Shown here: positions 1 through 7,688 of the stretch, piece after piece
Layout of the letters: each line of letters opens with the position of its first letter
Position numbering within the stretch: position 1 is the stretch's first letter
Assembly (NCBI GenBank): GCA_023389045.1
Contig: JAEWEZ010000163.1
Location: 1-9,272, forward strand
Source: Actinomycetes bacterium
GTDB taxonomy: Bacteria; Actinomycetota; Actinomycetes; Actinomycetales; Dermabacteraceae
Length of the DNA: 9,272 nt
Direction of reading: 5' to 3'
Position numbers and translations under genes: made by a program
Notes under the pieces: model-generated
Told to the model about the DNA's origin: nothing
The model's database searches: none
What the model saw: the letters and a program-made list of their open reading frames with translations, nothing else

Positions 1-513
1 CGGCAGCGCGGGGGAGAGCTGAATCTGGTTCACCTCGGGCCACTCACCGGTGGCCTCCACCAGTTCCTCGATCTGCTCGGGGCGGAAGTTCGAGACGCCG
101 ATATGCGAGGCAAGCCCCTCGGCTTTCAGATCCAGCAGGGTGCGCCAGGTATCCACGGCCAGCCCGCGAGAAGGATTGGGCCAGTGGATCAGCACCAGGG
201 CTGCGCGGGATAGTCCCAGGCGACGCAGGGACTGGGCGAAACCATCGCGCGCCTCATGTCGGCCCTGATCTCCACCCGCGATCTTGGTGGTCACCAGAAC
301 CTCGGCGGGGTCGATACCGCTGTTGCGGATCGCGGCTCCCACGGCGGCCTCATTGCCGTACTGCGCCGCAGTATCGACCAGTCGGTAGCCCAGGCTGAGG
401 GCGGAGGAGATGGCCTCAACGGCTGCTGTGCCCTTCAAACCGCTGGTGCCAAAACCGATCAGAGGGAACGGGGTCCCATCGCGCAGGGTGGTCTGGGGAA
501 TGGTGACGGTCAC
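1..513 (-). CDS. aldo/keto reductase, 5' part only (runs off left edge)
   Basis: The first 171 residues of an NAD(P)H-dependent aldo/keto reductase, a cytosolic TIM-barrel oxidoreductase that reduces aldehydes and ketones. The family's catalytic tetrad is complete: D47 and Y52 in the stretch VDTAAQYGNE, K77 in TTKIAG, and H110 in LIHWPNP. The barrel motif IGVSNF follows at 138-143, then the cofactor-side segment VNQIQLSP at 161-168. Family members are usually about 270-280 residues, so roughly 60% is visible and the C-terminal cofactor-binding part lies outside the window. The start is GTG (513-511), preceded by AAGGAG (519-524 on the plus strand) with a 5-nt spacer. It resembles the 2,5-diketo-gluconate reductase/YvgN-like group, but the physiological substrate cannot be read from sequence. 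It is divergent from arcA across 282 nt. Confidence 0.9.
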   Translation of the reverse strand, partial: MTVTIPQTTLRDGTPFPLIGFGTSGLKGTAAVEAISSALSLGYRLVDTAAQYGNEAAVGAAIRNSGIDPAEVLVTTKIAGGDQGRHEARDGFAQSLRRLGLSRAALVLIHWPNPSRGLAVDTWRTLLDLKAEGLASHIGVSNFRPEQIEELVEATGEWPEVNQIQLSPALP

Positions 514-612
514 GGCGTCTCCTTACAGCGCGGGGCGGTGCAGCCCGTCGGCCCAAAAACCTGCGCACCCATCAAGCGCAGCGGAACGGGCCCAGGAACA
601 GCACCAAGGCGT

Positions 613-643
613 GGAGCGGGACTTCGGCAGAAAAACCCGCTCC
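613..643. repeat. 8-bp perfect inverted repeat in the AKR-arcA divergent intergenic region
   Basis: GGAGCGGG (613-620) is the exact reverse complement of CCCGCTCC (636-643), separated by 15 nt that end in an AAAAA tract. It lies about 100 nt upstream of the aldo/keto reductase start and about 150 nt upstream of arcA. It could be an operator for a dimeric regulator shared by the divergent genes, or an RNA hairpin. No known regulator's consensus was recognised. Confidence 0.5.
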
Positions 644-782
644 CTCAGGTGTACCACGAAGCGGCCCCACCCGCGCGGGCACTCTGTTAGCGTGCACGGG
701 ACCGCAGGAGAAGTTCGCAGCGACGCGACCCGGGCTCGGGACGTGCGGTGAGCTGCCCCTGCGCAGCCGATCTGTCCAAGCC

Positions 783-787
783 AGGAG
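783..787 (+). promoter_or_regulatory. ribosome binding site that decides the arcA start
   Basis: AGGAG sits 8 nt before the GTG at 796. The frame is open further upstream to a GTG at 748, but that codon has no Shine-Dalgarno sequence at a usable distance, so 796 is preferred. Confidence 0.65.
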
Positions 788-795
788 ATGCTGAC

Positions 796-2055
796 GTGCT
801 CACTGCTGCGACCGCCACCGGGAACGAGATCCCCAGTGGGGTGTTTGACGAGATTTCGCCTCTACGTGCGGTGATGGTGCACCGCCCGGGCATTGAAATG
901 GAACGCCTGACCCCGCAAACCCGCGAGCAGTTCCTCTTCGACGAAGTGCTCTGGCTCGAACGCGCCCGAGCTCAGCACGATGCCTTCACCGATCTGCTGC
1001 GCACCGAAGGCGCCGAGGTGCTGGAACTGCGTGACCTGCTGCGCGATCTGCTCGAAGACCCCGATGCGCGCGAAGAACTCCTGGCCGGCGTTCTCGACCC
1101 GGCCTTCCTCGGGGCGATTGCCGCCCAGGACCTCACCGAAGCGCTCGCCGCCCTGCCCTCGGTGCAGCTCGTGGACTTCCTGGTCGGCGGGATCACCGTG
1201 GCCGAAGTGCTGGAACTCGGGGTGCAGCCCCGCTCGATCTACCTGCAAACCCTCGGGGTCGACGAGTTGGTCTTGGCGCCGCTGCCGAACCACCTCTTTA
1301 CCCGTGACACCTCCGCCTGGGTGGGCAGCAGCGTGTCGATTAGCCCCATGCGCCACACCGCGCGGCGCCGCGAAAGCCTGCATCTGGAGGCGATCTACCG
1401 CCGCCACCCGCGCTTCCAGGGAATCGGAGCGCCCTCGACCATCCACAGTGACGACCCCCGTCACCGCACCGCCGCCACCGTCGAGGGCGGCGATGTGATG
1501 GTTCTGTCCGAGCACACCGTGGCCATCGGACTTTCCGAACGCACCAGCACCATCGGCGTGGAACACCTGGCGGGGAGGCTGCTCAGCTCCGGCACCGTGC
1601 AGCGGGTGATTGCGATTGCGCTGCCGCATCAGCGCGCGATGATGCACCTGGACACCGTGACCACCGTGGTCGATCCCGAAACGATGGTCCGCTACGGGCT
1701 GCTCGGGAACCTCGAAACCTTCGAGGTGGAACGACGCGGGGAACGCCTGACCACGCGGGCCCGCGCCGCTGACGAGATGGACGATGCGCTCGCCGCAGGG
1801 CTTGGTGTTCCGAAGCTGCGGGTGCTCACCCCGAATCTCGACGCCTACTCGGCTCAGCGCGAGCAGTGGGACGACGGCTGCAACATGCTGGCCGTCGCGC
1901 CCGGCCGCGTGATCGCCTACGAACGCACCGCCGCCACCAATGACCACCTGCGTCGGCACGGCATCGAGGTGCTGGAGTTCCCCGGTGACGAGCTGGGGCG
2001 CGGGCGTGGCGGGCCGCGCTGCATGAGCTGCCCGATTGCTCGCGAACGCGGCTGA
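796..2055 (+). CDS. arcA: arginine deiminase
   Basis: Hydrolyses L-arginine to L-citrulline and ammonia, the first step of the arginine deiminase pathway for ATP generation and acid resistance, in the cytoplasm. The product is 419 residues, close to the usual 400-420. Family landmarks appear in order: HRPGIEMERLTP (29-40), FDEVLW (48-53), FTRDTSAW with the substrate-binding Asp (D171), VEGGD (E230), HLDT (H284, D286), and the C-terminal GGPRCMSCP carrying the nucleophilic cysteine, C409. All catalytic positions are intact. The GTG start at 796 has a good ribosome binding site; a start at 748 would add 16 residues. TAGCGT (688-693) is a possible -10 box, but no convincing -35 accompanies it. 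The gene is flanked by a divergent reductase and a convergent acetyltransferase, so it appears monocistronic, with no arcB, arcC or arcD in the window. The identification is firm; the ATP-yielding pathway role is inferred. Confidence 0.95.
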   Translation: MLTAATATGNEIPSGVFDEISPLRAVMVHRPGIEMERLTPQTREQFLFDEVLWLERARAQHDAFTDLLRTEGAEVLELRDLLRDLLEDPDAREELLAGVLDPAFLGAIAAQDLTEALAALPSVQLVDFLVGGITVAEVLELGVQPRSIYLQTLGVDELVLAPLPNHLFTRDTSAWVGSSVSISPMRHTARRRESLHLEAIYRRHPRFQGIGAPSTIHSDDPRHRTAATVEGGDVMVLSEHTVAIGLSERTSTIGVEHLAGRLLSSGTVQRVIAIALPHQRAMMHLDTVTTVVDPETMVRYGLLGNLETFEVERRGERLTTRARAADEMDDALAAGLGVPKLRVLTPNLDAYSAQREQWDDGCNMLAVAPGRVIAYERTAATNDHLRRHGIEVLEFPGDELGRGRGGPRCMSCPIARERG

Positions 2056-2080
2056 GGCGCCGCGCCGCAGCTGAGGTCCC

Positions 2081-2142
2081 GCCTCGTCGGTTAGCTCTCG
2101 TTCACGGGAACGTTCAGGGGAACGAGAATCAGCCGACGGGGC
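2081..2142. terminator. bidirectional hairpin terminator between convergent arcA and GNAT genes
   Basis: The arms 2081-2103 and 2120-2142 pair over 23 positions, with a few wobbles and two mismatches. The inner 8 bp are perfect (TCTCGTTC with GAACGAGA), the outer block CGTCGG/CCGACG is also perfect, and the loop is 16 nt. It starts 25 nt after the arcA stop and overlaps the last codons and stop (2129-2131) of the acetyltransferase gene. There is no T-tract, which is common for actinobacterial terminators. Confidence 0.6.
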
Positions 2143-2710
2143 TGCGGCCCGGCGGGGGAGGAGCATCAGCCTGGCTGCGCACCACGTCCGAGAGACTCGG
2201 CAGGGGATCAGCCAGGCTGCGTTCCATCAAAAGCTGCTGCCCGCCGAACTCCTCAAGACCGCGGCGCACCGTAAAACCGAGCTTGCGCAGCAGATCCACG
2301 CTGCGCTTATTGCGCGTGGGAGTCACCGCGATCACCGTCGCATCCCCCAGGTTCTCCCGCGCCCAGGCCAGCAGCGCCACACAGCTTTCTGCGGCATACC
2401 CCTGCCCGGTGCGTTCCGGGAGCAGCGCATAGGTCACCGCAAGTTCCCCCCGGTCATGATCCAGGGTGATCGAACCGATCAGGGAATCGTCCTCAAGATC
2501 CGCGATCACCCAGCGGCCCCAGGTCAGGCCCAGCGGAGACAGCTCCAGGGCCTGCACGGACACATGCTCCACGGCGCCGCCGATGTATTCGCGGGTCACC
2601 GGATCGGTGAATAGACGGATCAGATCCGTGCGGTCTGCGTCGACGGCTTCCCGCAGCACAATCCGTTGCCCCCGGATGCGGATCGGCCAGTCGGTGGTCG
2701 CTTCACTCAT
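2129..2710 (-). CDS. GNAT-family N-acetyltransferase (RimJ/RimL-like)
   Basis: A 193-residue acetyl-CoA-dependent N-acetyltransferase of the Acetyltransf_3 (RimJ/RimL) type. Visible features are the N-terminal strand RIVLREAVDADRTDLIRLF (16-34), the acetyl-CoA pyrophosphate-binding segment RTGQGYAAE (100-108, matching the Q/R-x-x-G-x-G/A pattern), the helix VALLAWARENLG, then TPTRNKRSVDLLRKLGF (130-146), the conserved asparagine and 'KLGF' end of the fold. A proline-rich tail (ADAPPPPGRSPVG) follows the domain. The ATG at 2710 is chosen because GGAGG (2715-2719 on the plus strand) lies just before it and family similarity begins there; the frame stays open upstream without homology. ACCGTA (2720-2725, TACGGT on the minus strand) resembles a -10 box so close to the start that a leaderless transcript is possible. 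The acceptor substrate, protein or small molecule, is unknown. Confidence 0.85.
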   Translation of the reverse strand: MSEATTDWPIRIRGQRIVLREAVDADRTDLIRLFTDPVTREYIGGAVEHVSVQALELSPLGLTWGRWVIADLEDDSLIGSITLDHDRGELAVTYALLPERTGQGYAAESCVALLAWARENLGDATVIAVTPTRNKRSVDLLRKLGFTVRRGLEEFGGQQLLMERSLADPLPSLSDVVRSQADAPPPPGRSPVG

Positions 2711-2838
2711 CACCCCTCCACCGTACAAGCCGCAGCCGCTGAGGGAAGAGACCCCCGGGCTTCGCACAGTGTCCACACAACCGGACCCCGACCGCTTCAC
2801 AGCGTGCTCTAGGCATCACGTCGAGGCGGCCGCTTGGA

Positions 2839-2844
2839 TACAGT
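2839..2844 (+). promoter_or_regulatory. candidate -10 element upstream of gcvT
   Basis: TACAGT fits the actinobacterial TAnnnT -10 pattern and is preceded by TTGGA. It would give a leader of about 95 nt before gcvT. No clear TTGACA-like -35 is found 16-18 nt upstream, so this is a weak suggestion. Confidence 0.25.
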
Positions 2845-2944
2845 GAGGGCCGCGGCACAGCGGGGTGCCAGTGGGCAGGATGCTCGCCCCCGATGCCGTC
2901 GGCAGCGAACCTGTGGCCTTGGCGCCACATCACGAGGAGGACCC

Positions 2945-4075
2945 ATGAGCGAATCGGCCCTGCGATCCACCGCCCTGGAGGCGGTCCATCAGTCGCTGAA
3001 CGCGACCTTCACCGACTTTGCGGGCTGGAACATGCCCGTTCGCTACGCCTCCGACCTGGCCGAGCACAAGGCCGTTCGCGAGAGCGCCGGCATCTTCGAC
3101 CTCAGCCACATGGGCGAGATCCACCTGCGTGGCCCCCAGGTGGGCGAGGCCCTCGACTACGCCCTGGCCGGCAAACTCTCCGGGATCGGCGTGGGCCGCG
3201 CCAAGTACTCGCTGCTGCTGACCGAGCAGGGCACCGTCATCGACGACCTCATCGTCTACCGCCTGGCCGATGAGCACTTCCTCGTGGTCGCTAACGCCTC
3301 CAATGCCGAGGTAGATGCCGCCGAGCTGCTCGAGCGCGCCAAGAACTTCGACTGCGAGGTCACCGACGCCTCCGCCGAGACCTCCCTCATCGCCGTGCAG
3401 GGCCCGGCCAGCGCCGACATCGTTACCCGCGCCCTCACCGCCGGCGGCGCCTACGAGGGCATCACCGCCACCGACGTCGAGGAACTGAAGTACTACCGCG
3501 TGCTGCAGGGCACGATGGACGGTGCTCCGCTGCTGCTGGCCCGCACCGGTTACACCGGTGAGGACGGTTTCGAGATCTACGTTCCCAACGCCCAGGCGAC
3601 CGCCCTGTGGGAGCACCTCATGGAGGTGGGCGGCGAGGCCCTGGTTCCCTGTGGCCTGGCCTGCCGTGACACGCTGCGCCTCGAAGCCGGTATGCCGCTG
3701 TACGGGCACGAGCTGAGCCGCGATATCTACCCCGCGCAGGCCGGTATGGGCCGCGTGGTCGCGCTCGCCGCGAAGGAAGACTTCGTGGGCCGCGAAGGCA
3801 CCGAGAAGGCTGACCTCGAGGGCAAGCCCGTGCTGGTGGGTCTGGTCGCGGAAGGGCGCCGCGCCGCCCGCGCCGAGTCCGCCGTGCGTGACCTCGAGGG
3901 CAAGGAAATCGGTATCGTCACCTCCGGTGCGCTGGCCCCGACCCTCGGTCACCCCATTGCTATGGCCTATGTTGATCCCGCCCACAGCGAGGAAGGCAGC
4001 GAACTGGTCATTGATGTGCGTGGCAAGGACCTCCCGGCCCGTGTCGTCGCCCTCCCCTTCTACAAGCGTTCCTGA
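2945..4075 (+). CDS. gcvT: aminomethyltransferase, glycine cleavage system T protein
   Basis: Transfers the methylene carbon from the aminomethyl group on lipoyl-GcvH to tetrahydrofolate, releasing ammonia and forming 5,10-methylene-THF. The 376-residue length is typical. Visible family motifs: FTDFAGWNMPVRY (22-34), FDLSHMGEI (51-59), the folate-pocket segment YSLLLTEQGTVIDDLIVY (88-105) with the conserved Asp at 100-101, RTGYTGEDGFEIY (200-212), GLACRDTLRLEAGMPLYGHEL (237-257), and the C-terminal barrel motif VTSGALAPTLGHPIAMAYV (325-343). The start at 2945 has a GAGGAGG ribosome binding site at 2934-2940; upstream in-frame codons encode no family sequence. It is the first gene of a gcvT-gcvH-gcvP cluster, 39 nt before gcvH. 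No glycine riboswitch was recognised in the 234-nt upstream region. Confidence 0.97.
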   Translation: MSESALRSTALEAVHQSLNATFTDFAGWNMPVRYASDLAEHKAVRESAGIFDLSHMGEIHLRGPQVGEALDYALAGKLSGIGVGRAKYSLLLTEQGTVIDDLIVYRLADEHFLVVANASNAEVDAAELLERAKNFDCEVTDASAETSLIAVQGPASADIVTRALTAGGAYEGITATDVEELKYYRVLQGTMDGAPLLLARTGYTGEDGFEIYVPNAQATALWEHLMEVGGEALVPCGLACRDTLRLEAGMPLYGHELSRDIYPAQAGMGRVVALAAKEDFVGREGTEKADLEGKPVLVGLVAEGRRAARAESAVRDLEGKEIGIVTSGALAPTLGHPIAMAYVDPAHSEEGSELVIDVRGKDLPARVVALPFYKRS

Positions 4076-4114
4076 GTGATCGCCCCCTCACCCCTCCCCA
4101 GGAAGGAAAACCCC

Positions 4115-4483
4115 ATGGCTGATCTTCTCTACAGCAAGGACCACGAATGGGTCCGCGTTGAATCCGATGGCGTTGCCGTCATCGGCGTGACCGACTTCGC
4201 CGCCGGCCAGCTCGGCGACGTTGTCTACGTGGACCTGCCGGAGGTTGACTCCGAGATCACCGCCGGCACCGAGATGGGCGAGATCGAGTCCACCAAGTCG
4301 GTCTCCGACCTCTTCTCCCCGCTGGACGGCACCGTTATCGAAATCAACGATGCGGTGGTGGACAGCCCCGAGCTCGTGAACTCCTCGCCCTTCGAGGAGG
4401 GCTGGCTGATCAAGGCCCGCTTCGAGTCCCTCCCCGACGATCTCCTGGACGACGAGGCCTACAAGGCTCTCATCGAGTCCTGA
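4115..4483 (+). CDS. gcvH: glycine cleavage system H protein (lipoyl carrier)
   Basis: The mobile carrier of the glycine cleavage complex. Its lipoyl arm accepts the aminomethyl group from GcvP, presents it to GcvT, and is reoxidised by dihydrolipoamide dehydrogenase. At 122 residues it is close to the normal size. The hybrid lipoyl-domain fold is recognisable from DHEWVRVESDGVAVIGVTDFAA (9-30), GDVVYVDLPEVD (34-45), and IESTKSVSDLFSPLDG (57-72), where K61 is the lipoylated lysine. FEEGWLIK at 93-100 is the usual C-terminal signature. The ATG at 4115 is preceded by AGGAAGGA (4100-4107, 7-nt spacer); the frame is open upstream to the gcvT stop, but only this ATG starts at the family N terminus. 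It follows gcvT by 39 nt and is very likely co-transcribed with it. Confidence 0.97.
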   Translation: MADLLYSKDHEWVRVESDGVAVIGVTDFAAGQLGDVVYVDLPEVDSEITAGTEMGEIESTKSVSDLFSPLDGTVIEINDAVVDSPELVNSSPFEEGWLIKARFESLPDDLLDDEAYKALIES

Positions 4484-4512
4484 TCCGGGGCGCCACGACG
4501 GCGCACCCGCGG

Positions 4513-4559
4513 GGGAGCCGACGGGGCAGTGGCCACCTGGCCATCGCCCCGTCGGCCCC
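4513..4559 (+). terminator. strong hairpin between gcvH and gcvP (attenuator, processing site or terminator)
   Basis: GCCGACGGGGC (4517-4527) pairs perfectly with GCCCCGTCGGC (4546-4556). Inside, TGGCC (4530-4534) pairs with GGCCA (4539-4543) around an ACCT loop, joined by one G-T wobble and one mismatch. Outside, GGG (4513-4515) can pair with CCC (4557-4559) past a bulged A. No T-tract follows. It starts 30 nt after the gcvH stop and ends 75 nt before gcvP. It may reduce read-through or act as an RNA processing or stability element. Confidence 0.55.
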
Positions 4560-4633
4560 ACCTCTTCCGCCGCAGCGGAACACGATTCCAGCGGCATCCC
4601 ATCCACCGCGACCACACAGGGGCAGCACACTCC

Positions 4634-7606
4634 ATGACCGCGACCAGTGACACCACCGGGCACTCCCACGACTCCTTCGTGCGCCGCCATGTCGGCACCG
4701 ACTCCGCCGCACAGCGCCACATGCTCTCCACCCTCGGCCTGGACAGCCTTGAGGAACTGCTGAGCACCGCCGTTCCCGGCACCATCCTCCTGGACGAGAA
4801 CGCCGTCTCCGACCTGCCGGAGGCGATCAGTGAACCGGCCGCCCTACAGGAGCTGCGCCGTATCGCCGAGCGCAACACCCTGCGCCGCTCCCTGATCGGC
4901 ATGGGCTACTACGGAACCCACACCCCCGCGGTCATCCAGCGCAATGTGCTGGAAAACCCCGCCTGGTACACCGCCTACACCCCGTACCAGCCGGAAATCT
5001 CCCAGGGGCGCCTCGAAGCGCTGCTGACCTTCCAGACCATGATCTGCGACCTCACCGGGATGGCGCTGTCCAACGCCTCCACCCTGGATGAGGCCACCTC
5101 CGCCGCGGAGGCGCTGATGGTGGCCCGCCGCCAGGCCCGCCGCAAGGGCCCCGTGTTCCTGGTGGATACCGACACCCTGCCGGCCACCAAAGAGGTTTTG
5201 CGTGGACGCGCTGAAGGCCTCGGCATTGAACTGCGTGAGGTGGACTTCCGCACCGACGGCACCCCCGAGGGCGACTTCTTCGGCGCCCTGCTGCAGTACC
5301 CCGGCGCCTCCGGTCGCGTGTGGGATCCGCGTGAAGCAATCGAGAAGGTCAAGGCGCAGGGCGCCATCGCCATCGTCGCCACCGACCTGCTGGCCCTGAC
5401 CATGCTCACCGCCCCCGGCGACCTCGGAGCCGACGTGGTCGTGGGCACCTCCCAGCGCTTCGGCATCCCCTTCGGCTTCGGCGGCCCGCACGCCGGTTTC
5501 GTGGCGGTGCGTGAAGGCCTGGAGCGTCAGCTCCCCGGGCGTCTCGTGGGTATCTCCAAGGATGCCGACGGTGACCCCGCCTTCCGTCTCGCGCTGCAGA
5601 CCCGTGAGCAGCACATTCGCCGCGAGAAGGCCACCAGTAACATCACCACCGCGCAGGTTCTGCTCGCCGTGATGGCCGCGATGTACGCCGTCTACCACGG
5701 CCCCGAGGGCCTGGCCCGGATCGGCCGCCAGGTGGCCGACCGCACCGCCACTCTCGCCGAGCATCTGCGCTCCTCCGGTTTCGAGCTGGTCTCCGACTCC
5801 TTCTTCGACACCCTCGAGGTGCGCGTGACCGGCCGCGCCCAGGAAATCGTCGACGCCTTCCAGGAGGCCGGTTTCCTGCTCCACGCCGTGGACGCCGATG
5901 TGGTGCACCTGTCCCTGGATGAGACCGTCACCGAGGAGGACCTCGGCCGGATCGCCGCCGGCTTCGCCCCCTTCGCGGAGAAGCCCGGCGTGGAACTCAC
6001 CGCCGTGGAAGCCGGTGCCGGCTGGGAGAACCTGGTGCGCACCACCCCCTTCCTGCAGCACCCGGTCTTCAACTCCTTCCCCTCGGAGACCGCGATGATG
6101 CGCTACCTGCGCCGCCTCGCGGATAAGGACTACGCCCTGGACCGCGGCATGATCCCACTGGGCTCGTGCACCATGAAGCTCAATGCCGCCACCGAAATGG
6201 CCGGCATCACCTGGCCCGAGTTCGCCGGCCCGCACCCCTTCGCGCCGCGCGCGGATGTGGAGGGCAGCCTCGAACTGATCGACCAGATCGAGGAATGGCT
6301 GGTCAAGATCACCGGCTACGACACCGTCTCCCTGCAGCCCAATGCGGGCTCCCAGGGTGAGTACGCGGGCCTGCTCGCGATCCGCGGCTACCTCGCCTCG
6401 CGTGGCGAGGGCGACCGCGACGTGTGCCTCGTGCCGTCCTCCGCGCACGGCACCAATGCCGCCAGCGCCGTCAACGCGGGCCTGCGCGTCGTGGTCGTGG
6501 ACTCCGATGCCCACGGCAATATCGACCTCGAAGACCTCAAGCAGAAGATCAAGGAACACGGCGATAACCTCGCCGCGATCATGATCACCTACCCGTCCAC
6601 GCACGGCGTGTACGAGGAAGAGGTCCGCACCGTCTGCCAGCTCGTGCACGATGCCGGCGGCCAGGTGTACATCGACGGTGCGAACCTCAACGCCCTGGTC
6701 GAGGTGGGTCGCCCCGGCGAGTTCGGCGGGGACGTCTCCCACCTGAACCTGCACAAGACCTTCTGCATCCCCCACGGTGGTGGCGGCCCCGGTGTGGGGC
6801 CTCTGGCTGCGAAGGCGCATCTGGCGCCCTTCATGCCCGGCCACCCGATGATGCAGAAGGCCGAGCATCCGGCAGCGGGCGGCACCGTGGTGACCCACGA
6901 TGGCGCCCCGGTCTCGCAGGCCCCCTACGGTTCCGCGTCGATCCTGCCGATCACCTGGACCTACATCCGTCTGATGGGTGCGAAGGGCCTGCGTCACGCC
7001 ACCGCCTCTGCGGTGCTGGCCGCGAACTACATCGCCAAGCGCCTCTCGGAGTCCTACGAGATCCTCTACACCGGTGAAACCGGGTATGTGGCCCACGAGT
7101 GCATTGTGGACCTGCGCCCCTTCACCGCGCGCACCGGGATCACCGTGGACGATGTGGCTAAGCGTCTGGTCGACTACGGCTTCCACGCCCCGACCATGTC
7201 CTTCCCGGTGGCGGGCACCCTGATGGTCGAGCCGACCGAGTCGGAGGATCTCACCGAGATCGACCGCTTCTGCGATGCGATGCTCTCGATCGCGCAGGAA
7301 GCCGAGAAGGTGCTCGACGGGACCTGGCCGAAGGATGACAACCCGCTGGTCAACGCCCCGCACACGGCGCGCTGCGTGATGGTCGATGAGTGGACTCACC
7401 CCTACTCGCGCGAGGTCGCGGCCTACCCGGGTGTGCTCATGGGCCACCGGGAGACCACCTCGGATGGGCGCGCCCTGCACACCAGCGAGGCAATGACGAT
7501 CCAGTCGAAGTACTGGCCGTCGGTGCGCCGCATCGAGCAGGCCTACGGTGACCGTCACCTGGTGCCGGTGTGGCCGGCCAAGGGTGAGGCCGACAGCGAA
7601 GGCTGA
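4634..7606 (+). CDS. gcvP: glycine dehydrogenase (decarboxylating), glycine cleavage system P protein
   Basis: The pyridoxal-phosphate enzyme that decarboxylates glycine and transfers the remaining aminomethyl group to lipoyl-GcvH. At 990 residues it is the single-chain form (two homologous halves fused), a little longer than the 957-residue E. coli protein. Motifs in order: SFVRRHVG near the N terminus, MGYYGTHTP (90-98), YTPYQPEISQGRLEALL, GTSQRFGIPFGFGGPHAGF (271-289) in the first half, GSCTMKLN (510-517), SSAHGTNAA (602-610), and NLHKTFCIPHGGGGPG (705-720) in the second half, where K708 is the PLP-binding lysine. The ATG at 4634 is chosen because the family sequence starts right after it; its ribosome binding site (AGGGG near 4618-4622) is weak and 11 nt away, unlike gcvT and gcvH. 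An in-frame upstream extension to 4529 overlaps the hairpin and shows no homology. No frameshift or missing motif was seen. Confidence 0.97.
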   Translation: MTATSDTTGHSHDSFVRRHVGTDSAAQRHMLSTLGLDSLEELLSTAVPGTILLDENAVSDLPEAISEPAALQELRRIAERNTLRRSLIGMGYYGTHTPAVIQRNVLENPAWYTAYTPYQPEISQGRLEALLTFQTMICDLTGMALSNASTLDEATSAAEALMVARRQARRKGPVFLVDTDTLPATKEVLRGRAEGLGIELREVDFRTDGTPEGDFFGALLQYPGASGRVWDPREAIEKVKAQGAIAIVATDLLALTMLTAPGDLGADVVVGTSQRFGIPFGFGGPHAGFVAVREGLERQLPGRLVGISKDADGDPAFRLALQTREQHIRREKATSNITTAQVLLAVMAAMYAVYHGPEGLARIGRQVADRTATLAEHLRSSGFELVSDSFFDTLEVRVTGRAQEIVDAFQEAGFLLHAVDADVVHLSLDETVTEEDLGRIAAGFAPFAEKPGVELTAVEAGAGWENLVRTTPFLQHPVFNSFPSETAMMRYLRRLADKDYALDRGMIPLGSCTMKLNAATEMAGITWPEFAGPHPFAPRADVEGSLELIDQIEEWLVKITGYDTVSLQPNAGSQGEYAGLLAIRGYLASRGEGDRDVCLVPSSAHGTNAASAVNAGLRVVVVDSDAHGNIDLEDLKQKIKEHGDNLAAIMITYPSTHGVYEEEVRTVCQLVHDAGGQVYIDGANLNALVEVGRPGEFGGDVSHLNLHKTFCIPHGGGGPGVGPLAAKAHLAPFMPGHPMMQKAEHPAAGGTVVTHDGAPVSQAPYGSASILPITWTYIRLMGAKGLRHATASAVLAANYIAKRLSESYEILYTGETGYVAHECIVDLRPFTARTGITVDDVAKRLVDYGFHAPTMSFPVAGTLMVEPTESEDLTEIDRFCDAMLSIAQEAEKVLDGTWPKDDNPLVNAPHTARCVMVDEWTHPYSREVAAYPGVLMGHRETTSDGRALHTSEAMTIQSKYWPSVRRIEQAYGDRHLVPVWPAKGEADSEG

Positions 7607-7654
7607 GCCCTCCTGGAGAGGTTCTGAGGAACACACCGCGGTACATGCCAGCGG

Positions 7655-7688
7655 GGGAGTGATCTCCCGAGGAACCGCGGGAGTGATC
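7655..7688. repeat. direct repeat pair GGGAGTGATC downstream of gcvP
   Basis: The 10-mer GGGAGTGATC occurs at 7655-7664 and again at 7679-7688, with a 24-nt period. The first copy forms a small perfect hairpin (GGGAG-TGAT-CTCCC, 7655-7668). A CCGCGG hexamer also occurs at 7636-7641 and 7675-7680. The purpose is unknown. The larger gene-free stretch 7607-7966 also contains the gcvP terminator and the inverted-repeat-rich leader of the next gene. Confidence 0.5.

Noticed and set aside
256..751. Rightward open frames across the left edge and the AKR-arcA gap
   Set aside because: They overlap the reductase gene on the other strand, whose catalytic tetrad is plain, and show no domain or ribosome binding site support.
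862..2166. Long antisense open frame opposite arcA
   Set aside because: Same GC-rich mirror effect; the product shows no family motif and the sense frame encodes a complete arginine deiminase.
2711..2944. Possible glycine riboswitch before gcvT
   Set aside because: These are common upstream of gcvT in actinobacteria, but I could not find the conserved tandem aptamer signatures. Only a weak -10 candidate and a good ribosome binding site are visible. A covariance-model scan of Rfam would settle it.
2930..3985. Long antisense open frame opposite gcvT
   Set aside because: Glycine/valine-rich translation without domains, fully covered by a confident sense gene.
4529..4633. N-terminal extension of GcvP from 4529
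   Set aside because: It would start inside the intergenic hairpin and encodes a sequence unlike any GcvP N terminus.
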